From Lactobacillus panisapium (GTDB taxonomy: Bacteria > Bacillota > Bacilli > Lactobacillales > Lactobacillaceae): a DNA stretch of 64,000 nucleotides. The DNA lies in the NCBI RefSeq assembly GCF_019469265.1, contig NZ_CP048268.1, positions 1,333,501 through 1,397,500 on the forward strand, read 5' to 3'. Below are positions 1 through 10,300 of the stretch, in pieces (position 1 is the first letter of the stretch; every line of letters begins with the position of its first letter). A program made the position numbers and the translations under genes. Below the pieces are notes generated by a model. The model was given only the letters and a program-made list of their open reading frames with translations, made no database searches and was not told where the DNA came from.

Positions 1-131
1 CCACTGCCATTAGCATCGGTTACGATTACATCTAATTTTTGCCCTTTTTCACCCTGACCAATTTTCCGGACATGGTCGCTAACCGTGCTGATTGACTTAT
101 TAGTTGGCAGTGTGATCAGCGCTAGACTCAT
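1..131 (-). CDS. Phage baseplate upper protein, N-terminal fragment (BppU-like)
   Basis: Partial gene running off the left edge; only the first 43 codons are visible, beginning MSLALITLPTN. Start ATG at 131 is preceded by a GGAGG ribosome site inside the upstream small gene, which it overlaps by 32 bases. A short N-terminus of this type right after the tail-spike gene is typical of the BppU/DUF2479 family, whose N-terminal domain docks receptor-binding modules to the siphovirus baseplate in Lactobacillus and Lactococcus phages. The family call rests on this short stretch and on position; the receptor-binding part lies outside the window. Confidence 0.6.
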   Translation of the reverse strand, partial: MSLALITLPTNKSISTVSDHVRKIGQGEKGQKLDVIVTDANGS

Positions 132-285
132 GTTTTGCCTCCTTTCTTAATGTGTTAATTGTTTCTTGCAACTGAGCATTACGCTCTTGCAATTGCGCAT
201 TTTCCGCTTGTACTTTTGACAATTCTAAATTTAAATTGCCAATCTGTACGGCCATATTACTGGCCAACTTACTTAATTGATCCAT
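100..285 (-). CDS. Small coiled-coil phage protein
   Basis: A 61-residue protein. The start at 285 is preferred to the in-frame codon at 309 because AGGTG lies just upstream and the preceding gene stops at 294. Most of the chain is a heptad-like coiled coil with repeated QLQERNAQLQE-type segments, ending in a charged tail. No enzymatic motif. Such short coiled-coil proteins are common between tail-spike and baseplate genes in Lactobacillus siphoviruses and probably act as structural or assembly adaptors. Function is inferred from position only. Confidence 0.6.
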   Translation of the reverse strand: MDQLSKLASNMAVQIGNLNLELSKVQAENAQLQERNAQLQETINTLRKEAKHESSADHTAN

Positions 286-293
286 TTTTTCAC

Positions 294-3200
294 CTACATA
301 AAATCCCATTGACTTGACTTACCGCTCCAATGGCGACGAATCCATTCCTGAATCGATGCAATACCGTCTGCATTTTTCAGAAACATGCCATTATCGTCAT
401 AAATATGGCCATTATAAAACGACAGTCCACTAATCATGCTTACGCCATCGCTTGAAACTCTGCCGTTAACACCACCACCACGAGCTAGCCAGATGCCTTT
501 ACTATTGGTAATAACTGCATCATCGCCATTTGTAACTACAAATCCATAATTGCCAGTAATTGCACCACTCACACTAGGTGGTAAGGTGTCATTAATTGCG
601 CCTACCGTTAACGTTGTCCCACCTACACGTGTTACGACTGAACTATTAACAACTAGACTCTGAACATTAAGTGCTTTAACAACGCCAGTATCTATTTCTT
701 CAGCGTTAATTGTCCCGTCAGAACGAATGGCTGTTCTTATGTTTCCGCTAGGACTAAAAAATCCCAGTCCGTGATTGTTAAATCTCAAAAAGCCTTCAGA
801 ATTAACCGCTCGGATTTCAACCGGATTTTTATAAGTTTGATTCCCTGAAGAATCGACAAATTGTAAAATGGCCGAACCACCTGAGGCTATCCAGGCTTGT
901 GCATCCTGCATCTGTTGGTTGTAATCTTGTAGTGCTTTATCAAATCGATCCTGTTGTACTTCAAGTTGACCAGTTTTATCACTTACGATACCAATTTCTT
1001 TACCAATTCGCATTTCGGCTTCTAGCCGTTGTTTGCCTTCTAATTTTAAAGCCTTAGCGACTGAATCGGTTAAACCATAGGCTTTTTTAATCGATTGATT
1101 GGTCTTTTTAAAACGCTCATTCGATTTACTATCGATTGCAGTTTCCATTAAATGCTGCCACGTTTCAGGTGGTTGTCCGAGCTGGATCTGTTGATAGTGG
1201 TGAGACAAGCAATCAAATACAGTACCAGTAATTTCAGCTATTTCCTGGATATCGTACTGTTTAAAACGAACATAGAGCTTATCGTATAGACTTAACTGCG
1301 TCATATCAGCGTTAATGCCAGACATCTCTTTATATGTTAATGTGGTTGATACGTTGATATGGCCGTATTTGTGTTCAATCAGATAGTTCTGCCCCAACTG
1401 AGTAAGCTGGTCAATGTCAGCTTGCGTTGCTACAAAAGTACCATCAGGTTGTTGACCAGATAAGTCTTGATCGTCATGCTGGAAATTCCCACTTAAATCA
1501 ACTGTGTTAACTTTATCAACGTTGATATCAATGCCGAAACCATCTGCATACATTGGGCCAACTTTGACTGTGACCTCTTTTTGTGATTCATCAACATTAG
1601 CATCGTAATCATCACTGCCACTGTTTTCGTCATCATCTGGTGAATGTAGAGTGGAATTATCCAAATTGTCTTCTGGAATCCAACCTACATGCCCTTTATA
1701 GATAACTTCAATATATGTTTTGCCATCGCCACCTTTTGCTTCATGACCACCAATAGTAAAGTCGCCATTTTCTGAACTAGCTCCCGTTGGAATTGACCAG
1801 TTAGATGCATTTCGGCTGTCGGGCGTATCATAGATTTCAACCTTCGAGTGATCTTTCAGTTTCTGCTTTAATATTTCATCCCACGATTTCGGTTTAACCA
1901 TCCCGTTCTTATGATAGTCAATCGAGCTTGAGCTCACCCAACCATACTTCGTATGGTGGTAGGTTTTACCATTTTGCACAATAGTTTTATCAATTGTAGC
2001 TTTGCCGGCATGGGCTTTTACCTTAGTTTTCTTCTCTTTTTCTTTCCAGTAAGATTTGTTGGGTATTTTCTTGCCTTTAACATACCGGTAGGGCTTTTTG
2101 CTTTTGCCATGAGTTACAACAGTAGTTTCAGTTGGAACCATTTCATGCTTTTTAGCATCCCAATGATACTTGACAGCACCATCCTTAATCGTACCGTAGC
2201 CAGAGTTGTTATATTCTTTATAGGCACCCTCCTGACTCAGTGACAAATGTGGACCATATAGCCATTCATGATCGCGAATTCTGTACCAAATATCACCGTT
2301 CTGGTTACGCTCGGCCATATCGTAGTGTACAACTGTACCATTTTTATAAGTTGTTCCTGTACGATAATGACTAGGTCCGATATCTGGTGCGTAGTAGCCG
2401 TGGATAATGCCACCTTCTTTGTAGGCAACGACCGCTGTCCCTGACATGCTAATTCTAGTGCCTGCACCAGATTCATCGTTAATATCGTCACCCTTAATAA
2501 CGGCATCACCGGTTACATTGTTAACCAGGTAATCACCACTCTTATCAAAATTAAGCCAGTTGGCATCAATCCAGCCGCCACCTTTGATTGGGTACCAATC
2601 ATCACCGTTTACAGTGTTAATTTGATATTTTCCATCTGGTGTAAAATCGCCATCGTGAACAACTGTACCTAGGTTAACCTTGTCATTATTGTTTAACGAG
2701 CCAATCAACCTTTGCCCTTCAACTGGTGAGTCATAAATGTTAACTGAACCACCTGCCATATAAACACTGGCCACGCTTGAATAATCAGATTCCCAATTGT
2801 TCCAATCAGTATTATCTTCGGTGGCAATCGCTTGACCTGGTGTATAGGTTACGACAAATACGGCACCAGTCCACATGTTTTCGATGTTTCTGTCCTGACT
2901 AATAGATTGAATGTTTTTACCATAGTCGACAATAATACCTGTATCGGTACCGGCTTGTTTTGAATGATGAATATCAAAATTGTCAAACTCTAATTCTCCG
3001 CCGAATAGCCCTAAAACAGATTGAACAGCTGTATCGCCTTCGGCATCGGGATCTATTAGGATTGAGCCTGCCTGCTGACCTTTCTCAACATTAATATTGC
3101 TAACAGTGTTTATATCACTGTCAAAGGTAAAGTCCTTAGCTGGCTGCATTGTGTTAAGTACCTGGTTCATCAAATCTTGCGCAGTTCCTGAAACAATCTG

Positions 3201-3572
3201 GATTCCATCCGGAACAGTTGCATCATTAAGTGTAGAAGAAATGTGGTTAGCAGTAACTATCATTTGTTTATCTTCAGGTTGTGTATGCACAATTTTAAAT
3301 ATCTGATGAACGAATTTGGCATTAATATCAGCCATAATATAGGTATTTTCTTTCAACTTTTTGGCGTGAATGCCATCACGTGGATAAGTAAGTTGCAGCG
3401 TTGGATATTGGTTATCATTCCATGTTGTCAAACAACTAACTGCATCACTTAGTGTTAAGCCGGGCGTAGAAAAATCACTATTAACGCTTTGATACCAGTG
3501 AGGATAATCTAAAAAATAATCATAAACACTGTAATCAGTTTCTGGAATCTTACCTACAGTTATTAATGCCAT
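294..3572 (-). CDS. Phage tail spike / tail-associated protein (Prophage_tail type) with SH3-like inserts
   Basis: A 1092-residue protein directly after Dit, the usual place of the Tal/tail-spike gene that forms the tail tip and contacts the cell wall. The N-terminal ~250 residues resemble the gp27-like tail endopeptidase fold (start MALITVGKIPET). Residues ~275-345, ~380-450 and ~575-640 look like SH3-type wall-binding modules (NIYDSP, VAYKEG, EIYDTPDS followed by ...GWI/EWLYG), and ~500-545 resembles a basic SLAP-like stretch. The C-terminal third carries coiled coil and a beta-rich tip with Asn/Gly repeats. The ATG at 3572 overlaps the Dit stop (TAATG) and has GGAGG 11 bases upstream; the ATG at 3590 would overlap that site and is less likely. 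Confidence 0.82.
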   Translation of the reverse strand: MALITVGKIPETDYSVYDYFLDYPHWYQSVNSDFSTPGLTLSDAVSCLTTWNDNQYPTLQLTYPRDGIHAKKLKENTYIMADINAKFVHQIFKIVHTQPEDKQMIVTANHISSTLNDATVPDGIQIVSGTAQDLMNQVLNTMQPAKDFTFDSDINTVSNINVEKGQQAGSILIDPDAEGDTAVQSVLGLFGGELEFDNFDIHHSKQAGTDTGIIVDYGKNIQSISQDRNIENMWTGAVFVVTYTPGQAIATEDNTDWNNWESDYSSVASVYMAGGSVNIYDSPVEGQRLIGSLNNNDKVNLGTVVHDGDFTPDGKYQINTVNGDDWYPIKGGGWIDANWLNFDKSGDYLVNNVTGDAVIKGDDINDESGAGTRISMSGTAVVAYKEGGIIHGYYAPDIGPSHYRTGTTYKNGTVVHYDMAERNQNGDIWYRIRDHEWLYGPHLSLSQEGAYKEYNNSGYGTIKDGAVKYHWDAKKHEMVPTETTVVTHGKSKKPYRYVKGKKIPNKSYWKEKEKKTKVKAHAGKATIDKTIVQNGKTYHHTKYGWVSSSSIDYHKNGMVKPKSWDEILKQKLKDHSKVEIYDTPDSRNASNWSIPTGASSENGDFTIGGHEAKGGDGKTYIEVIYKGHVGWIPEDNLDNSTLHSPDDDENSGSDDYDANVDESQKEVTVKVGPMYADGFGIDINVDKVNTVDLSGNFQHDDQDLSGQQPDGTFVATQADIDQLTQLGQNYLIEHKYGHINVSTTLTYKEMSGINADMTQLSLYDKLYVRFKQYDIQEIAEITGTVFDCLSHHYQQIQLGQPPETWQHLMETAIDSKSNERFKKTNQSIKKAYGLTDSVAKALKLEGKQRLEAEMRIGKEIGIVSDKTGQLEVQQDRFDKALQDYNQQMQDAQAWIASGGSAILQFVDSSGNQTYKNPVEIRAVNSEGFLRFNNHGLGFFSPSGNIRTAIRSDGTINAEEIDTGVVKALNVQSLVVNSSVVTRVGGTTLTVGAINDTLPPSVSGAITGNYGFVVTNGDDAVITNSKGIWLARGGGVNGRVSSDGVSMISGLSFYNGHIYDDNGMFLKNADGIASIQEWIRRHWSGKSSQWDFM

Positions 3573-4342
3573 TAGATCAATCGCCTCCATCTTGGCATAT
3601 ATTCAGCTCTCGTAATTACGCCATCATCTGCCGTAATTGAAATTTTATTTTCGCCGCTTGGTAATTCTGGTGGTAATAAATTCGGAAAATGTGTCTGATT
3701 GTTGAATAAGTTATTGTCCTTGTCGTAAGTGTCCCCGGTGTCGCCGTTAAGCCAAAATTCACCGCTCATATTGTCAAACTGATAATTTAGGTCATTAACA
3801 TTCAAAACAAATGAGCCCTTAGCAACAAAATGCCAGTTGGGTACAGCCACGCGTGATTCTGAATTATACACAATGCCATTATCTGGCAGATTAATGTAAT
3901 TAATCCCGTCAACACGGTACTGAAATGGCTCGCAATAGAACGACAACTGACCAGTTCCATAATTTAATTGGTTAGGGTCCCAATTAATTGTTGGCGGTGT
4001 CTGCATGATCGCGTTATAGGCATATTCAGGGTCAATATCGAATTGCAAGAATTCATATTGTCTCCTGCCTTCAAGTACCGGACTAGCTAGCCAATCAATT
4101 AATTCTCTTTCCCAATCAAATTGAGAAATATCAATTGGCCGATTAATTATGCAATTAAAAACGCGTGTCACATTCTGATACGCGTCATTATCTTGTAAAA
4201 AGTCACCTGAACGTCCAGTAATATGCGTCACCTCTAAATCAGGCACGGGATAGACTGGATCTAACGGATATTGCACTTTAATACCTAAATCTAAAGAAGA
4301 TTTATTTTGATAAATCAAACCGGAAAAATCACTAGAAGCCAC
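3572..4342 (-). CDS. Distal tail protein Dit
   Basis: 256 residues, GTG start with GGAGGGG eight bases upstream, overlapping the end of the tape-measure gene by 11 bases. The sequence matches the siphovirus distal tail component family (Sipho_tail): N-terminal ring-forming beta domain with a conserved DLGIKVQYPLDP segment and ITGRSGDFL motif, then a galectin-like C-terminal part. Dit hexamers join tail tube and baseplate. Order tape measure-Dit-tail spike is canonical and supports the call. Confidence 0.9.
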   Translation of the reverse strand: MASSDFSGLIYQNKSSLDLGIKVQYPLDPVYPVPDLEVTHITGRSGDFLQDNDAYQNVTRVFNCIINRPIDISQFDWERELIDWLASPVLEGRRQYEFLQFDIDPEYAYNAIMQTPPTINWDPNQLNYGTGQLSFYCEPFQYRVDGINYINLPDNGIVYNSESRVAVPNWHFVAKGSFVLNVNDLNYQFDNMSGEFWLNGDTGDTYDKDNNLFNNQTHFPNLLPPELPSGENKISITADDGVITRAEYMPRWRRLI

Positions 4343-7300
4343 CGCTTAATCCCCTCCTTTGCTTGATTTGATTTGCACGTTCATTCTCTTTATAAAACGG
4401 TTCAACAACAGACCACAACGTTCGGCCTTCTGGAGTTGTTAATGTGATATTTGCTGAATTATCTTTATTAACAAGTCTTTCTAATAGCAATAAAACTGCT
4501 TGTCTGAAATCTTTTTCCTCCTTCTTTTCTTTAGAATCAACTATTGGCTGATTACCAAAACCACTCTGGGCGGATAAGATGCCAATCGCTTTACCAATGA
4601 GCTCCCATGCGCGCGTAGCTTTTGTTGGAACCAATGGTACAGCCATTTCTGCACCCGCATCGCCAAAGATAGAAGGTCTATTAGCAATACCACCATTGCT
4701 AAACTTAGGTATCGAAGAAGCTATCTGCTGAGCACCAGCAACGTGCTGCGCTGTATATCCGCCACGTTCCCACATTTGTGAAAATTTGGCCGCTAATGAA
4801 GCAACACTACCATTGCCCTCTAAAACAGATTTGAAAATATTACTATCAGAGCCGTCATGCTTGAGTGCGAATAATAGCTGTGTAGCCGGGTCTTTCCATG
4901 ATTTTCCATGCTTTTTAGCAAACGCCTTTAAGTTGGTTAGACGTCCGCCTAGCCATTGACCTAGACCACTAGCTCCACCACTAGAATTGACGGCACCAGG
5001 GTTAAGTGTTGACTCAAACATCCAGTTACCCAGAATAGCAGTAATACCATTTTTAGTTGCTTTTGGATCTAACTGTTTTAATGCTTTCGCTAAAACCCCA
5101 GCTCTGGTTCCAATGTCGCCCGAAATCTTAAATGAACTGATTGCTTCACTCAGATTTTTCTTGATCCATTTAATTGCACTAGCGCCCAACTCCTTTTTTG
5201 CCAAATTTAATAAACTTTTACTTGGACCATTGTCCTTTTTACTTTTGGCATCATGCAGACCTTTTACTCGATAGAAGCCATAGCCCATTGAAGCCCCATC
5301 TGAAATTCGTGAAACACGTGCACTAGGTGGCGTCTCATTAAACATTGTGCCTTTTTGCGGGTTTTTAATAATACCCACGTGACCTGCAGCTCCGGAACCA
5401 TGACCAAATATTACTAAGTCGCCTGGCTCAGTCTTGGATAATGATTTTCCTAAATACTGAACGCCGCTTGATTCTTGCATTGCTACCGTGGTACGGCCAA
5501 TATTAACGCCAAAGTGTTTTAATGCCTGTGATACCATCCCAGAACAGTCACTTGCAAGCTTAGATGCGGCGCCCATTACATATTTGACGCCAGTAAAGTT
5601 ATCTTCAGCATATTTCAGAAATGCTTCACGAGTACCGCCGTGGCCAATACCATCACCGATTGCATTTTCAATAACTGTCCACATGGCCTGTGACCATTTA
5701 TTACCATACTCCGTTGATGATCGATTGCCTAAATCTGTAAAGCCTTTTTCGACATTCGTACCTTTTGCATCAACATTTTTAGTAAACATTGATTTGAAAC
5801 TGTTGGCGTAATTTTTCAAACTCCTTTCAGCTAATTTGCGCAAAGCACTGTGGCGCATACCAGAGCCTTTAGCAAAATGAGGTAAACCAAAACTATTCGC
5901 TAATTCTTGTGTCTGCAAACCGTTAAGGACTTGGTCACCCTTTTGTAAAGGTATAATTCTATCTTTACCATGTGGGATTAACAGATTATTTCCACGAACG
6001 ATAGCTTCTTGTCTTGGGCCATACTGATCATCGTTAACCATTGCTAAAGTATCATGAGCTAATGCGCCATTAACTGTACCTTTTGCAAATTTAACTGGTT
6101 TAATTACTGAGCTATTTCCACCAAATTGTTCTAGAACTTTATCAATTCCTTTAATACCACGATTTAAAGCATTAATTGTGCCCTTCATGTCACTTTCAGC
6201 GTAGCCGATCATTTTATGAAGTGCGTTTTTAAAACCACTAGCAGTAGACTTAGCTAGCTTAGTGACACCAGAATTGATGTTCTTCATGCTGGATTCAATT
6301 TTCTTCTGCATAGTAGAAAACTTTTTATCAGTATCTTTTTGAATGCTGGTAGCTTCCTTGTCAATCGATTTACCCATCGACTTAAATTCTTTGACAGATT
6401 TATCAGACATGGAGCTAAAAGCTTTAGCAACATTGTTCTTTTTAGCAGTTTTAGTTAGCGTCTTTAATTCTTTATTAACAGTTTTAATTGCTTTAGATAA
6501 AGATTTAAGCGATTTTGCCCCACTAACCTTAACAGTTACCTTTTTCTTGGTATTTTTAATCTTTTTAATTGCTTTAGCTAGCGCATTAACAGATTTTGTA
6601 CCACTGACTTTTGCTGAAATCTTAACCGATTTCGATTTAATACCAGCAGTTGAAATTGAAGAAGAACCACCTCTTAAGCTGGTAGCTGATGATTTTCTTG
6701 TACCCGTTCGTCTGGTGGTTACTGTTCGCCGAGTTGCTTTTTTAGTAGCTTTTGGTGCAGTAGTTAATTGCTTGAATAACTTATCGCTAATCCAAACGGA
6801 ATGACTAATCCGCCTGTCAGCACCAGTTAATAGTCCCTGGTCAACTAATGTCTTTCCCTTATGTGGGTCGGTCTTTTTAGTCGATTTCTTAAGCGCTGAA
6901 TATTTTTTACTGATTTTATTGAATTCAGCAGTTAGTTCTTTTGAACGTTGTAAATTGCCATCTTTAATTGTCTTAGAAATCTTATCGCCTAGACGATCTA
7001 ATTCCTTTTTATAATTCTTTTCTTTTTGCTTGATGGTAACAGTTCCATTAGCGAAATGATTGGCTTTACCAAACATTTTCGCCATGTCACTAGCTTTGAT
7101 AACATCTTGTCCCGGCAATAACCACCGCTTTACGAAACGGCCATTAACGATTTCCACTGAACCATCAGGATTTAAGATTCCTTCACGATTACCAGTTTGA
7201 GGACTGTCATTGCCATCATTAAGGACTGCTGGCACACCATAGCGCTTTTTCCAATCAGTCCCGTTGGCAAAATGAAAATCACCAATTTTTATTTTACTGA

Positions 7301-10300
7301 GCGAGCCAAGGCCTTTACTAATACCATCAAAAAAGCCATTCCAAGTGTTTTGAATATCATCTATAATTCCAGAAAACCAATTAGTAATTGACGCCCATGG
7401 CTTTTTAAAGAAACTAACAGTATTTTTACCAATCTTTCCAAAAAAGCTAGTCATGCCTTGCCAAGACTTTTGGACTTTTTTGCCAATGCCATCAAACCAG
7501 CTGGATATCCCTTTCCAAGCAGATTTAATTCCATTAGCCATGTTTTTGCCAAGCTTAGTAAACCATGAAGTCATGCCTTTCCAGGATTTCTGAACTTTCT
7601 TGCTAATATCAGAAAACCAATTAGACACATTTTTCCAGGAAGACTTTATCCCTTTGGACATGTTCTTTCCCAGTTTCGTAAACCAGGATGTCATACCCTT
7701 CCATGATTTTTGAATGCTCTTTCCTAAATTAGAAAACCACTTTTCGGTACCTTTCCAGCCGTTTTTGAAATCTTTAGCTAAACCATTAGCCCATTTTTTG
7801 AATTTTGGATCGTGTTTATACAGCGAATTAATACCACCAGCTATTGGACTAATGAAGTAAACGCCAATTTCTTTCCAGTTTTTCTTGAACCAATTAATAG
7901 TTTGACCAACACTTTTAGTGAATCCATTCCACATTGAATGAGATGACCAGCCTAAATTTTCTAAGCTCCAAAAATTCTTAGGTGGCTTTTTAGATTGCCA
8001 GCCTTTAGTGAACTTATTGACAGCTTGACCACCCCAGCCACCGACAACTTTACCAATCTCTGAACCAACTGCAGCACCTAACGGACCACCAAACCATAGT
8101 CCGATACCGCCACCAATACCTGCACCAATTCCTTTGCCAATATCTTGGCTTCTCTTGTCAGCTGAATGTCTGTCTTTATAAGCATTAAAAAAGTTCGATC
8201 CTGCATCAATAGCAACGCCTGCACCTGTTGCAGCAGTACCAATTTTTCCAGCAGTGGTTAAATTGCTAAATCCACCTGCTGAATGTGCTGATTGTAATAA
8301 ACCTGTTAGTCTACCAGCTCCTTCTCCTTTGCCAAAGAGCCCCTTTCCAAAATTAACCGATTTATTAAAGGCGTTAGAAAAAGTCTTGGCTAACTTTTCT
8401 CCTAAAGCAGATAATTTGGGACCTAATTCCTTCAGCCCCTCAACAAGTGATTTTGCACTGCTTTTTATTAAAGCACCAGTTTTACTTAGCACTTTAGAAA
8501 ATGCACTTCCAAACTTAGATCCTAAAGATGCTAATTTTGATCCAGCATTTTTAAAACCAGAAAGTAGAAGCTTACCAACCTTACTTACCCCAGCTTTTGC
8601 CAAAGAGCCAACTTTGCTAAAACCTTTACTAATTATGGTGTTATCAAACAGATCTGCTAAAGATCGTTTTACTTTAGCAATACCACTAATTAATTTATAG
8701 CTTGCGAAAGCAGCTAACATCACTTTGCCAAAATTAGTTACTTTTTCAAAGTTATTACTTTTTCCCAACCAGCTAATTAGGTCAGCAATTTTATTTGCAA
8801 TAGTAGCAATTCCTTCGGCAATTTTTTTAATCCCCTTCATTGTTGAAGGACGATTAAACACTTTAACCATTGATGTTGAAGCTTTAGATAAAGCTGGCAT
8901 CATTGCAGTACCTATGTCAATTCTAACTGCATCAATTGCTTCATGGAATTGTTTCTCTTGGTTTTTGGTAGCTTTCATATTTTTGTTGGCTAGTTTGCCA
9001 ACGTAATCATTTTGATAAGCACCTGCAACCTGTTTGTTGACGCGCTCTAGTTCTTTTGTGTTGCTTGCCAAAATGGCGGCTGCGTTTTGTCCAGTTGTAC
9101 CAAATACATTATGGAAAAAGTTAGACCGATCAGCTTTAGGTACATGATCTGATATTTCTTTAAAAATCGCAGAAATTGGTTTCAGTTTTCCAGCTTTATC
9201 TTTAAAGTCAGAAACCGACATGCCATACTTCTCTAGCGCGTTAGCACCCGACTTAGACGGTGTTTGCAAACTAATCAAAATTTTTCGCAAACCAGTACCC
9301 GCCTGTTGTGCCTCTAATCCAGCGTTAGAAAGAACACCCATTGCACTGGCTGTATCAGTTAGTGACCTACCAGCTGTCTTTGCAGAAGTACCGACATAGT
9401 TCATACCAATACCCAGGGATTTGAAATCAGTCGCTGTTGCGTCTGCTGCCATTGCCAATTTATTTGCAACAATCCGTGTGTTACGCAACATACCAGCGGT
9501 TGAACTGGTTCTCATACCAAAGGCTTCAAGTACAGAAGTAGTAACTTGCATCGTATCAGCGAAACTGTCTCCTGATGCTTTTGAAGCCTGAAGAATGGAC
9601 TTCATTGCCCCTAACGATTGCCGACCATCATAACCACGCTTGATTAGCTCTTGATAACCTTCAGCAATGTTCTGCTGAGATTCCGCATACTGAATTGAAT
9701 ATTTACGACCATCTTTTTGCATCTCTGCAACTTCTTTAGTCACATCTTTGGTTTTCTCGCCAGATGTTACTAATAAGTTAGTATTTTCAGTTAATGTTTT
9801 CTGTAAAGAGCCAGCTTCTTTTGCACCCTTAATTGCAAATGCACCGACTCCTGCAATACCAGTTGCCAGAGCGGCACTAGCGACTTTGGCTTTTTCAAAC
9901 GAAGATTTTAATGATTGACCTAATTTACTTGAATTAATCTTAAGCTTACTAATCGCTTTATCAGCAACTGCAATACCAGTTGGATGAAATTTATTGAATT
10001 CAGCTCTTACATTTTTTTGCTTATTCTTTAATTCAGCTAGCGACAGTCCGGTTTTGTTTACACGATTTTCTTGCTTCCGATAAGCATCACTAGTTTTACC
10101 TGACTCTGCTCCAACTCGTTTTAATTCGGCTTCTTGCTTTTTTAATTGCTCAGTTAAATTGCTAATACCTGAGCGATAAGAATTCATTTTTGCTTGACTA
10201 GATTGAAAAAGATTGTGTTCTTCTTTTAATCTAGAAATATATATTCGAGATGATTCTGATGAATTTCTATAATCATTTTGAAGTTTAGCCAATCCTGATT

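Noticed and set aside
6343-6804. 153-codon plus-strand ORF inside the tape-measure gene
   Set aside because: Shadow of the Lys/Ser-rich repeat region; no ribosome site and antisense to a certain gene.
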